Shown one piece after another: positions 1 to 7,825 of a stretch of DNA of 64,000 bases. The stretch spans positions 1 to 64,000 of the forward strand of contig NZ_APVL01000006.1 in assembly GCF_000565285.1 (NCBI RefSeq), written 5' to 3'. Both the position numbers and the translations under genes were made by a program. Origin of the DNA: Cytobacillus firmus DS1. GTDB lineage: Bacteria > Bacillota > Bacilli > Bacillales > Cytobacillaceae. Under the pieces are notes generated by a model, which was given only the letters and a program-made list of their open reading frames with translations, was not told the origin of the DNA and searched no databases. How positions within the stretch are numbered: position 1 is the first letter of the stretch; the number at the start of each line of letters is the position of its first letter.

Positions 1-108
1 GGGCACTTTTTTATCAGTGTCCGCTATCCGGGGTATAGTTCAGGAAAAAGGTCTTTTTAATTTGTATTTACTAAAAAATCATGTTTGGAAGGAGCTGTAC
101 CCTTTTTG

Positions 109-525
109 TTATGTTGTTGCAGGCTCTAATTTCATAATTGCACCAAAATATTGTGAAGCAGTTGTGAACGTTATAAACGCACACAGTTCACTGATTTCAT
201 CATCAGATAAATAGTCTTTCAAAACATCAAAAGTGGCATCTGGTATATTGCCTTTTAATTTTAGGAATACCTCTGCGAATCCCACAGCAATTGAGATCTT
301 TTCATCGAAAAGATGGGGTTCTGGTTTACCTTTAGCCTTACAATACTCACATCCATTGCCTTGTGCAAGCGTTCGCCTCACTTGCTCTTTTAACTTTTCT
401 GTAAGTTTCCCGTCCTTCCCTAATTCATCTCCTAGCTGATTCCATAAATCCATTATTCCTTTGTTGTGCCCTAACAGTTTTTGAAAAGGGCTTTCCCCAT
501 TCGTAGATTCAGTAATTCTTGCCAT
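109..525 (-). CDS. Carboxymuconolactone decarboxylase / AhpD-like protein
   Basis: A 138-aa protein with the AhpD-type redox motif Cys59-Glu-Tyr-Cys62 in the context NGCEYCKAKG, followed by a helical stretch typical of the carboxymuconolactone decarboxylase fold. AhpD-like members act as peroxidase or thiol reductants, and others are decarboxylases; the CxxC pair argues for a redox role here, which is inference. The ATG at 525 follows a strong AAGGAGGGG site. It is transcribed divergently from an Lrp/AsnC regulator 120 bp away, which may control it. The specific substrate cannot be told from sequence. Confidence 0.85.
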   Translation of the reverse strand: MARITESTNGESPFQKLLGHNKGIMDLWNQLGDELGKDGKLTEKLKEQVRRTLAQGNGCEYCKAKGKPEPHLFDEKISIAVGFAEVFLKLKGNIPDATFDVLKDYLSDDEISELCAFITFTTASQYFGAIMKLEPATT

Positions 526-602
526 ATTTATCCCCTCCTTATAAAATTAATCTTATCGAATTATTTTGCTGATTCACATTAAGTTTCGAATTCAATTAAC
601 AC

Positions 603-620
603 TATTTATTTAGATAAATA
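603..620. promoter_or_regulatory. Inverted repeat between AhpD-like and Lrp genes
   Basis: TATTTAT-TTAG-ATAAATA is a perfect 7-bp inverted repeat with a 4-nt centre, 26 bp upstream of the Lrp-like start and in the shared divergent promoter region. It is a candidate operator for the Lrp-like protein. AT-rich palindromes also arise by chance in promoters, so this is tentative. Confidence 0.35.
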
Positions 621-646
621 ACTAAAAAGGAGGATTCACTTTAAAT

Positions 647-1084
647 ATGAAAATTGACTCCATTGATAAGAAAATAATTGATGAATTAAATGAAAACAGT
701 CGATTATCGATGAGTGAGCTTGGACGAAAGATCAGTTTATCTTCTCCGTCTGTTACAGAGCGTGTAAGGAGGATGGAATCCTTTGGAATAATAAAAAAAT
801 ATACATTGGAAGTGGATTACGAAAAATTAGGGTATCCAATCCAATGTATCATTGAAGCAACAGTTAAAAATGGTGACTATAAATCTTTTAAAAGATTTAT
901 TGAAGCGTTACCTAATGTGGAATTTTGTTATCGAATAGCTGGTAATGCTTGTTTTATGCTTAAAATGCAGTTTGAAACTTTCTCAAAAGCAGAAGAGTTT
1001 ATTGAAAAAGCGAATCCCTATGCCCATACCGTAACGCATTTTATTTTTTCGAGTGTGCCTACAAATCTTAAGATTAACTCTTAA
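647..1084 (+). CDS. Lrp/AsnC family transcriptional regulator
   Basis: A 145-aa protein of the usual Lrp/AsnC length. Residues 1-60 form the AsnC-type winged helix (IDKKIIDELNENSRLSMSEL, then SSPSVTERVRRMESFGII), and residues about 65-140 form the RAM ligand-binding and oligomerisation domain. The start follows AAAAAGGAGG. Lrp-type proteins bind amino acids or related metabolites and often regulate the adjacent divergent gene, here the AhpD-like gene. The ligand is unknown. Confidence 0.9.
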   Translation: MKIDSIDKKIIDELNENSRLSMSELGRKISLSSPSVTERVRRMESFGIIKKYTLEVDYEKLGYPIQCIIEATVKNGDYKSFKRFIEALPNVEFCYRIAGNACFMLKMQFETFSKAEEFIEKANPYAHTVTHFIFSSVPTNLKINS

Positions 1085-1173
1085 ACTCAGTTTTTTTCCT
1101 TGGAATTTTGATAAAAACCGATTTTAGTATAGTCCCGCCTTTTGTGGGAAAAGCAGTAATTCTAAATTATAGA

Positions 1174-1203
1174 AAAAAGGAGCTGGTTTTACCAAGCTCC
1201 TTT
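1174..1203 (-). terminator. Intrinsic terminator of the ars operon
   Basis: On the minus strand AAAGGAGCTTGG and CCAGCTCCTTT pair around a short A-rich loop and are followed by a run of T. It lies 8 bp beyond the stop of the HesB-like gene, marking that gene as the last of the ars operon. Confidence 0.85.
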
Positions 1204-1210
1204 AAAGTAA

Positions 1211-1489
1211 CTAGCAACAATCACTTTCATTTCCTACTAGAACAAGTCCATTTGCTTCTTTGCTGAAATCCAGTACAAGATCCTGTGTCACACTTTCAAT
1301 GTTAGGATCAATCGCCACTGTGATTCCGTTAATCTCAAAAATATTATCCTCTTCACCTGGCACATCCAGAGCCAGTCCTACTTTGGGCTGTCCTCAGCCA
1401 AATCCTGCAAAATAAAAACGCACGTTTTTGGCATTGTGTTCTTCAAACAACTGTTTCAAGAAATCACGAGCCTGATCTGTGATATTCAT
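1211..1489 (-). CDS. HesB-like selenoprotein, in-frame TGA at codon 32, C-terminal Cys-Cys
   Basis: Reading through one TGA (1394-1396), the minus strand encodes 92 residues beginning MNITDQARDFLKQLFEEHNA. The TGA sits at residue 32 in GFG-U-GQPKVGLALD, which aligns with the conserved cysteine of HesB/IscA A-type carriers (GCGGxxxGL). The frame stays open to a TAG after ...NESDCC. The ATG at 1489 follows TGAGGAGA. A paralogue at 39064-39348 has TGA at the same residue and also ends in Cys-Cys, so sequencing error or decay is unlikely. A HesB-like selenoprotein family (TIGR01911) is known from memory. The gene is 52 bp after the phosphatase gene and just before the operon terminator, so it is co-transcribed with ars genes. 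A role in arsenic or metalloid handling via the selenol and Cys-Cys pair is inference. Decoding needs selA/B/C/D, none of which is in this window. Confidence 0.85.
1357..1375 (-). promoter_or_regulatory. SECIS-like stem-loop of HesB-like selenoprotein 1
   Basis: On the minus strand, 18 nt after the TGA, CTGGCTC-TGGAT-GTGCCAG forms a stem of 5 bp, a T-T mismatch and a closing C-G pair around the loop TGGAT. The loop starts 25 nt after the TGA and has G at its second position, matching the remembered rules for bacterial SECIS elements (loop 16-37 nt after UGA, G among its first two bases). The paralogue has a hairpin at the identical distance. Binding by SelB is inference. Confidence 0.65.
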
Positions 1490-1541
1490 GTTCTCCTCAC
1501 CCCTGCTCTATATTTAAATGAAAACTCAAACTATTTTACCG

Positions 1542-1961
1542 TTAAGCATTAGGAAAAAGACGATGAAGAGAAGCTTTCATTTCTGGTTTTACATTGATTT
1601 TTGGACGTGCGGCCTTTGCCATCTCTTCCGCTTCTTCAATTGTGTTAGCTTTTCCTAGCGATAACAATGATCCAATTGCAACAGTCCCCGTGCGGTTGCT
1701 TCCTCCTGCGCAGTGGAAGTATACTTTTTTCCCCTCATTAAAGGCATTCACCACATGCTCAATAGACTGTTTAATGGATTCATCCTGATTTTCTGCATCA
1801 TCCACAATGGGACTATGAATCCGATCATAGCCCGCTTCCGGAGCCTCTGCCCGCAAATCGAAAATCACATCCGCTTTTTCACTTTTCATCATCTCTTCTA
1901 CATCATCTGCACCGCCAATGTAGATACGATCTTTAATTAATTCATGATAGTTTTTTGTCAT
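1542..1961 (-). CDS. Protein-tyrosine / dual-specificity phosphatase-like protein in ars operon
   Basis: A 139-aa protein with the cysteine phosphatase signature His83-Cys84-AGGSN-Arg90-Thr (HCx5RT) and an upstream DLRAEAPEAGYDRIHSPIVDD segment that fits the general-acid loop. Family members hydrolyse phosphoesters by a phosphocysteine intermediate. It lies between arsA and the HesB-like gene on the same strand with 79 and 52 bp gaps, so it belongs to the ars operon. Arsenate is a phosphate analogue and low-molecular-weight phosphatases share a fold with ArsC, but a direct role in arsenic chemistry is not shown by the sequence. Confidence 0.85.
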   Translation of the reverse strand: MTKNYHELIKDRIYIGGADDVEEMMKSEKADVIFDLRAEAPEAGYDRIHSPIVDDAENQDESIKQSIEHVVNAFNEGKKVYFHCAGGSNRTGTVAIGSLLSLGKANTIEEAEEMAKAARPKINVKPEMKASLHRLFPNA

Positions 1962-2040
1962 GCTGCTCCCGCCTTTATTATGATTTGCTCGAATCGTGTG
2001 TTGCCGTTCTTTTTCCGTAACCCATCCTCTTTTAAACTCG

Positions 2041-3810
2041 CTATTGATTGATAAACTTCTTCAATTCCTTGTATCCAGTGCCTTCTTCACTCTGTAACGG
2101 AACGATGGCGCATTTTTCACTTAGCTCATTAGTCACTTTTTCAATCCAGTTGATCTCAGCACCTGCTCTTCCTTTTAGTACAGGATCTTTTGTTTCTGTT
2201 GCATATAGACTTTGATTAATCAGCCACCACTTAGGAATGATGTCTGCCCGCTTTAAGTCATCCTGCAAACGTCCAGCTTCCAGTACAGGAGTCGCTTCAG
2301 CCAATGTCACGATCACGACACCTGTTTCTTTTGGGTTTCTTAACCTTGGAAGCAGCATTTTTACACTTTCAGGCACCTCGCCCGTTGAGCGCGCAAGCTC
2401 TTTATGATAGGACTGGGCTGCATCCAGCAGCAAGAGGGTATGTCCTGATGGAGCGGTGTCAATGACCACCACTTCATCCTTCGATTTCTCAACTACTCCT
2501 GCAAATGCCCGAAATACCGCAATCTCCTCTGTACATGGGGAATTTAAATCCTCTTCTATATAAGCTAAAGACTCATCATCCAGTTCATCACTTACATTGG
2601 AAAGGACCTCGGCTTTATAAGCCTCAACTTCTTTTTTCGGATCGATGCGGCTGATGCTCAGGTTCTGATTCAGCTGGCTATTCTGGAAAACAAATTCGAG
2701 ATGAGCTGCTGGATCCGTTGTGGTCAAATGGACTTTTTGACCTTTTTCTGCTAAGCCAACCGCGATAGCCGATGCCATTGTTGTTTTGCCGACTCCGCCC
2801 TTGCCCATTGTAAAGATAACTCTTGTATTAGTAGAAGAAAAATCTTCAATGACTTCACTTAGTCCAGGCAAACTGATCAATTTTTGCTCCATAGCCAATT
2901 CAGTCTGCGGAAGGATAAACTGCTTAAACAAATAGCGCAGATTTTTAATTCCTGTAAGGGAATAGGAGACGAATGGCAGTGAATAAGTCTCCACTTGCTT
3001 CAAATTGTCTGGCATCCGTTTTAAAGCGTTCCGCTGACGATGGAAGAATGACTCTGAAACCTCATCACCATGAATATGAGACTGCATTAATCCATTTATA
3101 ATCAGACTCTGGTTTTTGATGCCAATCTCTTTTAATTCTTTAGAGGCACGGCTTGCTTCAACTAAAGAAGATTCATCTGGTCTTGCCACCAGAATTAATG
3201 TGGTTTGGGCCGAATCAGCAAGTGCTTCCATTGTAATGGAATAAATCTGTTTCTTTTCCGCAAGTCCTGAGAGTGGTCCAAGGCATGAAGCATGAGTGCT
3301 TTCTTCTAAAAATCCGCTCCAGGCGGTTGGCAGCTGAAGGAGACGAAGAGTATGGCCTGTTGGTGCGGTATCAAAAATAATGTGATCATAAGCCTCTACA
3401 ACTGAGGTGTCAGAAAGCAAACTGGTGAATTCATCAAATGCGGCAATTTCAACCGTACAGGCACCTGATAGCTGTTCTTCCATTGTCGACACAACTGAAT
3501 CTGGGAGTTTGCCGCGATAAGGTCCAATCGTCTTTTCGCGATAAGCGCGGGCTGCTTCCTCTGGGTCAAGGTTACACGCAGAAAGATTCGAAACCCCAGG
3601 CACAGGCATAGGTGTGTTTGTTAGCTCCACCTCTAAAACATCCTGCAAGTTGGAAGCAGGATCCGTACTGACGAGCAGAACCCGCTTTCCTTCATCCGCA
3701 AGCTTGACAGCCGAGGCACAAGCCGTTGACGTTTTCCCTACCCCTCCTTTTCCTGTAAAGAAAAGAAATTTCGTATTCGTTACCGCCCTTGTATCAAATG
3801 GTTGAAACAT
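2041..3810 (-). CDS. arsA: ArsA, arsenite-transporting ATPase (tandem P-loop)
   Basis: A 589-aa double ATPase with two deviant Walker A motifs, GKGGVGKT at residues 20-27 and 336-343, each followed by a DTAPTGHTLRLL / DTAPSGHTLLLL signal-transduction segment. Cys118, Cys176 and Cys426 match the three As(III)-binding cysteines of E. coli ArsA (C113, C172, C422). ArsA energises the ArsB pump and takes As(III) from ArsD. The full length and two intact sites say it is functional. It lies 20 bp after arsD, the usual arsDA pair. Confidence 0.97.
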   Translation of the reverse strand: MFQPFDTRAVTNTKFLFFTGKGGVGKTSTACASAVKLADEGKRVLLVSTDPASNLQDVLEVELTNTPMPVPGVSNLSACNLDPEEAARAYREKTIGPYRGKLPDSVVSTMEEQLSGACTVEIAAFDEFTSLLSDTSVVEAYDHIIFDTAPTGHTLRLLQLPTAWSGFLEESTHASCLGPLSGLAEKKQIYSITMEALADSAQTTLILVARPDESSLVEASRASKELKEIGIKNQSLIINGLMQSHIHGDEVSESFFHRQRNALKRMPDNLKQVETYSLPFVSYSLTGIKNLRYLFKQFILPQTELAMEQKLISLPGLSEVIEDFSSTNTRVIFTMGKGGVGKTTMASAIAVGLAEKGQKVHLTTTDPAAHLEFVFQNSQLNQNLSISRIDPKKEVEAYKAEVLSNVSDELDDESLAYIEEDLNSPCTEEIAVFRAFAGVVEKSKDEVVVIDTAPSGHTLLLLDAAQSYHKELARSTGEVPESVKMLLPRLRNPKETGVVIVTLAEATPVLEAGRLQDDLKRADIIPKWWLINQSLYATETKDPVLKGRAGAEINWIEKVTNELSEKCAIVPLQSEEGTGYKELKKFINQ

Positions 3811-3830
3811 GCTTTTTCTCCTTCCAATTT

Positions 3831-4184
3831 TCAGATCAGCTTGAATTTTACGTTTGGCTTTTTAAGAGCGAGATCTTCGACGTTCACTTCAAACCATTGT
3901 GCAAGTTCATCGTTTGATGGATACTTGCCTTCCTTCACGACTGCTCCGTTTAATAACGTAACTGGCAGTGCATCTGGTCCCTTTTCATGAAGTACCTTAT
4001 TTACCTCTTTATTGTCTGCAAACACAGCTGGTTCATTGGCCAGGTTGTATCGTTTAATATCAAAGCCTTTTTTCTCCAATGCGAAGACAGCCGATGCCAT
4101 TCTGGTTAGTTCCGGGTCTACACTCGGACCGCACACACCCGTTGGACAGCATAGTGCAGGGTCAAAGATTTCAATTTTATTCAT
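3831..4184 (-). CDS. arsD: ArsD, arsenic metallochaperone
   Basis: A 117-aa protein starting IEIFDPALCCPTGVCGPSVD, with Cys12, Cys13 and Cys18 matching the As(III)-binding triad of ArsD. ArsD hands As(III) to ArsA and weakly represses the operon in E. coli. It follows a hairpin and has its own AT-rich upstream region with an ArsR-like half-site pair, so arsD-arsA may be transcribed separately from arsRBC. Confidence 0.95.
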   Translation of the reverse strand: MNKIEIFDPALCCPTGVCGPSVDPELTRMASAVFALEKKGFDIKRYNLANEPAVFADNKEVNKVLHEKGPDALPVTLLNGAVVKEGKYPSNDELAQWFEVNVEDLALKKPNVKFKLI

Positions 4185-4209
4185 GATTTTCGCTCCCTTA
4201 CAATTAAAT

Positions 4210-4221
4210 AAGCATATACTT
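4210..4221. promoter_or_regulatory. ArsR-like operator candidate upstream of arsD
   Basis: AAG-CATATA-CTT, an inverted repeat inside an AT-rich promoter-like stretch 26 bp before the arsD start. It resembles in base content and half-sites the palindrome upstream of arsR (ACTTATATAAGT). It suggests a second ArsR-controlled promoter for arsD-arsA. Evidence is by eye only. Confidence 0.4.
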
Positions 4222-4238
4222 ATATATAAAATGAAAGG

Positions 4239-4268
4239 ATAGCCAAGAGAGTGATTTCTCTTGGCTAT
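4239..4268 (-). terminator. Hairpin between arsC and arsD
   Basis: ATAGCCAAGAGA and TCTCTTGGCTAT form a perfect 12-bp stem six bases after the arsC stop. On the minus strand the trailing sequence is CCTTTCATTTT, a weak U-tract, so it may be a leaky terminator or a processing hairpin that lowers arsDA expression relative to arsRBC. Confidence 0.7.
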
Positions 4269-4274
4269 TTTCTT

Positions 4275-4694
4275 TTACTTCCCTGTTTCGGCAAACGTTT
4301 TAATACGGTCAGCTATTTCATCACGCACACGCTGGAAGAACGCCCATTTTTCTTCATCTGTTCCTTCTGCTTTTGCAGGATCATCAAATCCCCAGTGTTC
4401 GCGTTTTACATGAGGAGGAGTCAGCGGGCACTTATCTGCTGCATCACCGCAAAGTGTCACAACCAAATCAGCATTATTCAGAATTTCAGGATCAATAATA
4501 TCAGAAGTCTGATTGGAAATATCAATGCCCGCTTCTTTCATTGCCTTTACCGCATTTGGGTTCAAACCATGTGCTTCGATTCCTGCACTATATACATTCC
4601 ACTCATCCCCTAAATGCTGCTTTGCCCATCCTTCAGCCATCTGGCTGCGGCAAGAGTTACCTGTACATAGAAAGTAGATTGTTTTTTTAGTCAT
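4275..4694 (-). CDS. arsC: ArsC, thioredoxin-coupled arsenate reductase
   Basis: A 139-aa arsenate reductase of the low-molecular-weight phosphatase fold. The phosphate loop CTGNSCRS has Cys10 and Cys15, and the resolving pair is Cys82 and Cys89 (LCGDAADKC). These match the Cys10/Cys82/Cys89 relay of Staphylococcus and Bacillus ArsC, which uses thioredoxin to reduce As(V) to As(III). It follows arsB by 29 bp. A degraded second copy of its 3' end is at 39388-39532. Confidence 0.97.
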   Translation of the reverse strand: MTKKTIYFLCTGNSCRSQMAEGWAKQHLGDEWNVYSAGIEAHGLNPNAVKAMKEAGIDISNQTSDIIDPEILNNADLVVTLCGDAADKCPLTPPHVKREHWGFDDPAKAEGTDEEKWAFFQRVRDEIADRIKTFAETGK

Positions 4695-4723
4695 GTTGAG
4701 ATTCTCCTTTTAGGTAAGTTTTT

Positions 4724-6019
4724 TTAAATGATCAGTAACCAAATATATAGACCAGCCAATGTAATGAACAATGTTGGAATGGTTAAAATAATGCCGGTTT
4801 TAAAGTAAGTTCCCCAGGAGATTTTAACTCCCTTTAAAGACAACACATGAAGCCATAGTAAGGTTGCGAGAGAACCAATCGGTGTAATCTTCGGACCTAA
4901 ATCAGATCCAATGACATTCGCATAGATAAGTGCTTCCCGGATCACACCGCTAGTATTGGTGTCAGCAATAGCAAGCGCGTCAATCATAACAGTTGGCATA
5001 TTATTCATCACAGATGAAAGAATAGCCGCAATGAATCCCATGCCGATTGTCGCTGCAAATAGTCCCTGGTCAGCAGTCAGCTGGATTAAATCAGCTAAAA
5101 CATTGGTAAGACCTACGTTTCTCAGCCCGTAAACTACTACATACATTCCGATGGAGAAGAACACAATGGCCCAAGGTGCACCTTTTATTACGGTACGCGT
5201 ATTGACTGCTGGGCTTCTGCGCGCCATGAGCAGGAAGAAAATCGCTACAATTCCTGCAATAATCGAAACCGGTACGCCAATAAATTCACTTGCAAAATAG
5301 CCGATTAATAAGATTCCCAACACGAGCCAGGACAAACGGAACATTTTGTTGTCACGAACAGCCTCTGTTGGCTTTTTCAAATGTGATAGATCATAACTCT
5401 TCGGTATGCTTTTTCTAAAGTATAAGTATAAGACGATGATGCTGGCTCCCAGTGAAAAGAAGTTGGGAATAATCATTCTGGATGCAAATTCCACAAACCC
5501 GATTCCAAAAAAGTCAGCCGAAACGATATTAACGAGGTTGCTGACAACCAAAGGCAGTGATGTCGTATCAGCAATAAACCCGCTAGCAATAATAAATGGA
5601 AAAACCATTTTTTCTTCAAACTTCAAGTTTCTTACCATCGCTAGGACAATTGGCGTCAGAATCAATGCTGCTCCATCATTCGCGAAAAATGCCGCAACCA
5701 AAGCTCCCAATATGGAAACATACACGAACATCCTTACTCCGTTTCCTTTTGCAGCTCTTGCCATATGAAGAGCTGCCCATTCAAAAAATCCAATCTCATC
5801 TAAAATGAGTGAAATGATGATGATGGCAATGAAAGCCAGCGTTGCATTCCAGACAATCGATGTAACATCTATCACATCATTGAAGTCAACTACACCTACA
5901 ATCAAGGCAAGAATAGCGCCTCCACAGGCAGACCAACCAATCGATAAACCTTTTGGCTGCCATATTACTAAAATGAGGGTGATCAAAAATATCACCGATG
6001 CTAATACAATTTGAGTCAA
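4724..6019 (-). CDS. arsB: ArsB, arsenite efflux permease
   Basis: A 431-aa polytopic membrane protein with about 12 hydrophobic segments and the ArsB/NhaD signature regions ([17 protein letters not shown] near residue 110, [15 protein letters not shown] near 340, [18 protein letters not shown] near 375). It exports As(III) and works alone or with ArsA. The start is a TTG at 6019 behind GAGGGGG, 14 bp after arsR. A remnant of its 3' region recurs at 39533-39680. Confidence 0.97.
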   Translation of the reverse strand: MTQIVLASVIFLITLILVIWQPKGLSIGWSACGGAILALIVGVVDFNDVIDVTSIVWNATLAFIAIIIISLILDEIGFFEWAALHMARAAKGNGVRMFVYVSILGALVAAFFANDGAALILTPIVLAMVRNLKFEEKMVFPFIIASGFIADTTSLPLVVSNLVNIVSADFFGIGFVEFASRMIIPNFFSLGASIIVLYLYFRKSIPKSYDLSHLKKPTEAVRDNKMFRLSWLVLGILLIGYFASEFIGVPVSIIAGIVAIFFLLMARRSPAVNTRTVIKGAPWAIVFFSIGMYVVVYGLRNVGLTNVLADLIQLTADQGLFAATIGMGFIAAILSSVMNNMPTVMIDALAIADTNTSGVIREALIYANVIGSDLGPKITPIGSLATLLWLHVLSLKGVKISWGTYFKTGIILTIPTLFITLAGLYIWLLII

Positions 6020-6033
6020 TGTGATACCCCCTC

Positions 6034-6378
6034 TTACTCACAAGAAATTCTTAGTCCCTGTTCTTCCAGTTCTGATAGTTTATAATCCTGGCTTGGAAGG
6101 TGACCCAGCAGGTTATGCACCATTGGATAGTAGTCACTGTCCTTATTCAGTGAATAGATAATCCATTGTCCTCTCCTGGCTTCCCTTACCACGCCTGCAT
6201 CTTTTAACTTCCGAATATGCTGGCTGATGGCAGGCTGGCTCATTTTAAATATCTCCACAAATTCACAAACGCAACAATCGTTGTTGTCTAGAATTTTTAC
6301 CATAGTTAATCGCGTTTTATCGCCCAATAATTTTAAGATGGCTGCTGCTTTATCGATTTCAACTGTGGTTAATCTCAT
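6034..6378 (-). CDS. arsR: ArsR, arsenic-responsive repressor
   Basis: A 114-aa ArsR/SmtB winged-helix protein. Cys35, Cys36 and Cys38 ([10 protein letters not shown]) lie at the start of the DNA-recognition region, like the ELCVCDL inducer site of classical ArsR, so As(III) should release it from DNA. The recognition helix is [18 protein letters not shown]. It is the first gene of the ars operon, starts behind GGAGGTGA, and a palindrome lies about 45 bp upstream. Confidence 0.96.
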   Translation of the reverse strand: MRLTTVEIDKAAAILKLLGDKTRLTMVKILDNNDCCVCEFVEIFKMSQPAISQHIRKLKDAGVVREARRGQWIIYSLNKDSDYYPMVHNLLGHLPSQDYKLSELEEQGLRISCE

Positions 6379-6422
6379 CCTGTGTTCACCTCCGACTTTC
6401 CGGTATCAGTATATAATAATTC

Positions 6423-6434
6423 ACTTATATAAGT
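6423..6434. promoter_or_regulatory. ArsR operator upstream of arsR
   Basis: ACTTATATAAGT is a perfect 12-bp palindrome 45 bp upstream of arsR in an AT-rich promoter region. Position and symmetry fit autoregulation by ArsR. Confidence 0.6.
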
Positions 6435-6530
6435 AAATGCTTTTTTTCTTATTTACAAAACCTTTACATTTAGTTTGCTTTTATCATAGTAAATTATTAA
6501 GTGATTACCATCAAAATTGATTAGCAAACA

Positions 6531-6562
6531 AAAAAAGGCGGCTAAATAGCAGCCACACCTTT
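6531..6562 (-). terminator. Terminator after the DUF2515 gene
   Basis: On the minus strand AAAGG-TGT-GGCT pairs with AGCC-G-CCTTT and is followed by more T residues. It lies about 75 bp beyond the DUF2515 stop codon. Confidence 0.65.
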
Positions 6563-6636
6563 TATCAACAAATTGCCATTATATAATTAAAAATTTTTTC
6601 CATTGCGATGCCGGCAGCATGGCAGGCATACAAGCT

Positions 6637-7755
6637 TTAATTCCAGACTGCCTTTTTGGCAAGGGCTGCAAGCTCAAGCCTTTCAAGTGTTTCACAGTAT
6701 ACCTGCAGGATCTCTCCATTAATCAATTCGTCCAGCTTCAGAAAATACTCCAATACTTGATCATTTTCAAACCAATCTCCAGATTCTGCTTCATGCTGGT
6801 TCGCATTTTTCCAGGCATTTTCAAGGCTCGGGCTATAAATTCGCCGGCCGCCCGGCCGAATCCGGCACGACTTTAATTGAAATTGATATTTCCCCCCCGG
6901 AAGACCTTCATGGACATCATTAAAGATATGCGGCCAATAATCTTTCCTTGATCCAGTATGGGGCTGAGTATATGCCCATTGTTCGGTTAGGGTCAGCACC
7001 TCTTTGTCCTTAAACAGGACATCATACAGCTTTTTCCCTAAAAGGATCCGCTCCTGGAGCGATTCAAACTGATTCACAGTCTGGCCTTTCAAATGTATAG
7101 TTCCATTCTTCTCAAAGGGGAAAAGGATGTGATTCAAGGACAGAAGTTCCTGCAGCTTAAATTCAAGCTTATGAAACACCTCATGTTTATAAAAAGAGTT
7201 TTGTAGCACCCTTTTTTCTATATAGTTTTGTTCATTTATGATAAAAGCAGTTGTCAGTATATAATGATCTTGCCTTTTCCAGAAACAGCTCCAGACTGTT
7301 TCCATGAAGAAGGAAATATTAAGGTGAGAAAACAGGGTAAATAATGGCCGGTTCCTTTTCAGGCTTTCCCGGTAAATTAATAATTGCGGATAGGCATCTT
7401 GAAAAATGAGCCAGTTCCCTCTTTCCAGAAAAGAAAAAAAGGAGTGTTTTTCTCGATCAGATAATAATCGGGACAGGATCTCCCCTTTTAAATCGGTCAT
7501 ACTCCAGCCGCCATTGCGGGAAACCATATGGGCCAAAAACGCCCAATGGACTTCCGGATGCTGCCGGTAGAAATCCAGATAGGCTTTTGTCCGGGTGACA
7601 TTATTTAGGTTACATTCTTTTGTCTCCTTTTTCACCTGATCCAAAATCCCTTTTTCTTCATCTGAAAGATTTACCGGCTTATGCACTGCTGCCCCTTTCT
7701 TTAATTCTTCTTTTAACCAGCCCAATGGGTGTTTCTTTTGAAAAAAGATAAGCAT
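6637..7755 (-). CDS. DUF2515 family protein (YppC-like)
   Basis: A 372-aa soluble protein resembling the DUF2515 family found in Bacillaceae (YppC in B. subtilis, from memory). It has no signal peptide and no clear membrane segment. The middle part (AYTQPHTGSRKDYWPHIF) is the most family-like stretch. Function is not known. It is divergent from the squalene cyclase gene with a short shared promoter region, an arrangement that could mean co-regulation. Confidence 0.75.
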   Translation of the reverse strand: MLIFFQKKHPLGWLKEELKKGAAVHKPVNLSDEEKGILDQVKKETKECNLNNVTRTKAYLDFYRQHPEVHWAFLAHMVSRNGGWSMTDLKGEILSRLLSDREKHSFFSFLERGNWLIFQDAYPQLLIYRESLKRNRPLFTLFSHLNISFFMETVWSCFWKRQDHYILTTAFIINEQNYIEKRVLQNSFYKHEVFHKLEFKLQELLSLNHILFPFEKNGTIHLKGQTVNQFESLQERILLGKKLYDVLFKDKEVLTLTEQWAYTQPHTGSRKDYWPHIFNDVHEGLPGGKYQFQLKSCRIRPGGRRIYSPSLENAWKNANQHEAESGDWFENDQVLEYFLKLDELINGEILQVYCETLERLELAALAKKAVWN

Positions 7756-7825
7756 CCCTCCTCCATGAATTCTCTCTCTGTCATGTGAATATGTATTTAT
7801 AGGAGCAATTTAACCGGAGAGGAAT

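Noticed and set aside
1..108. Plus-strand open frame starting at base 17
   Set aside because: No ribosome binding site, and it runs antisense into the AhpD-like gene; the window start holds nothing I can support.
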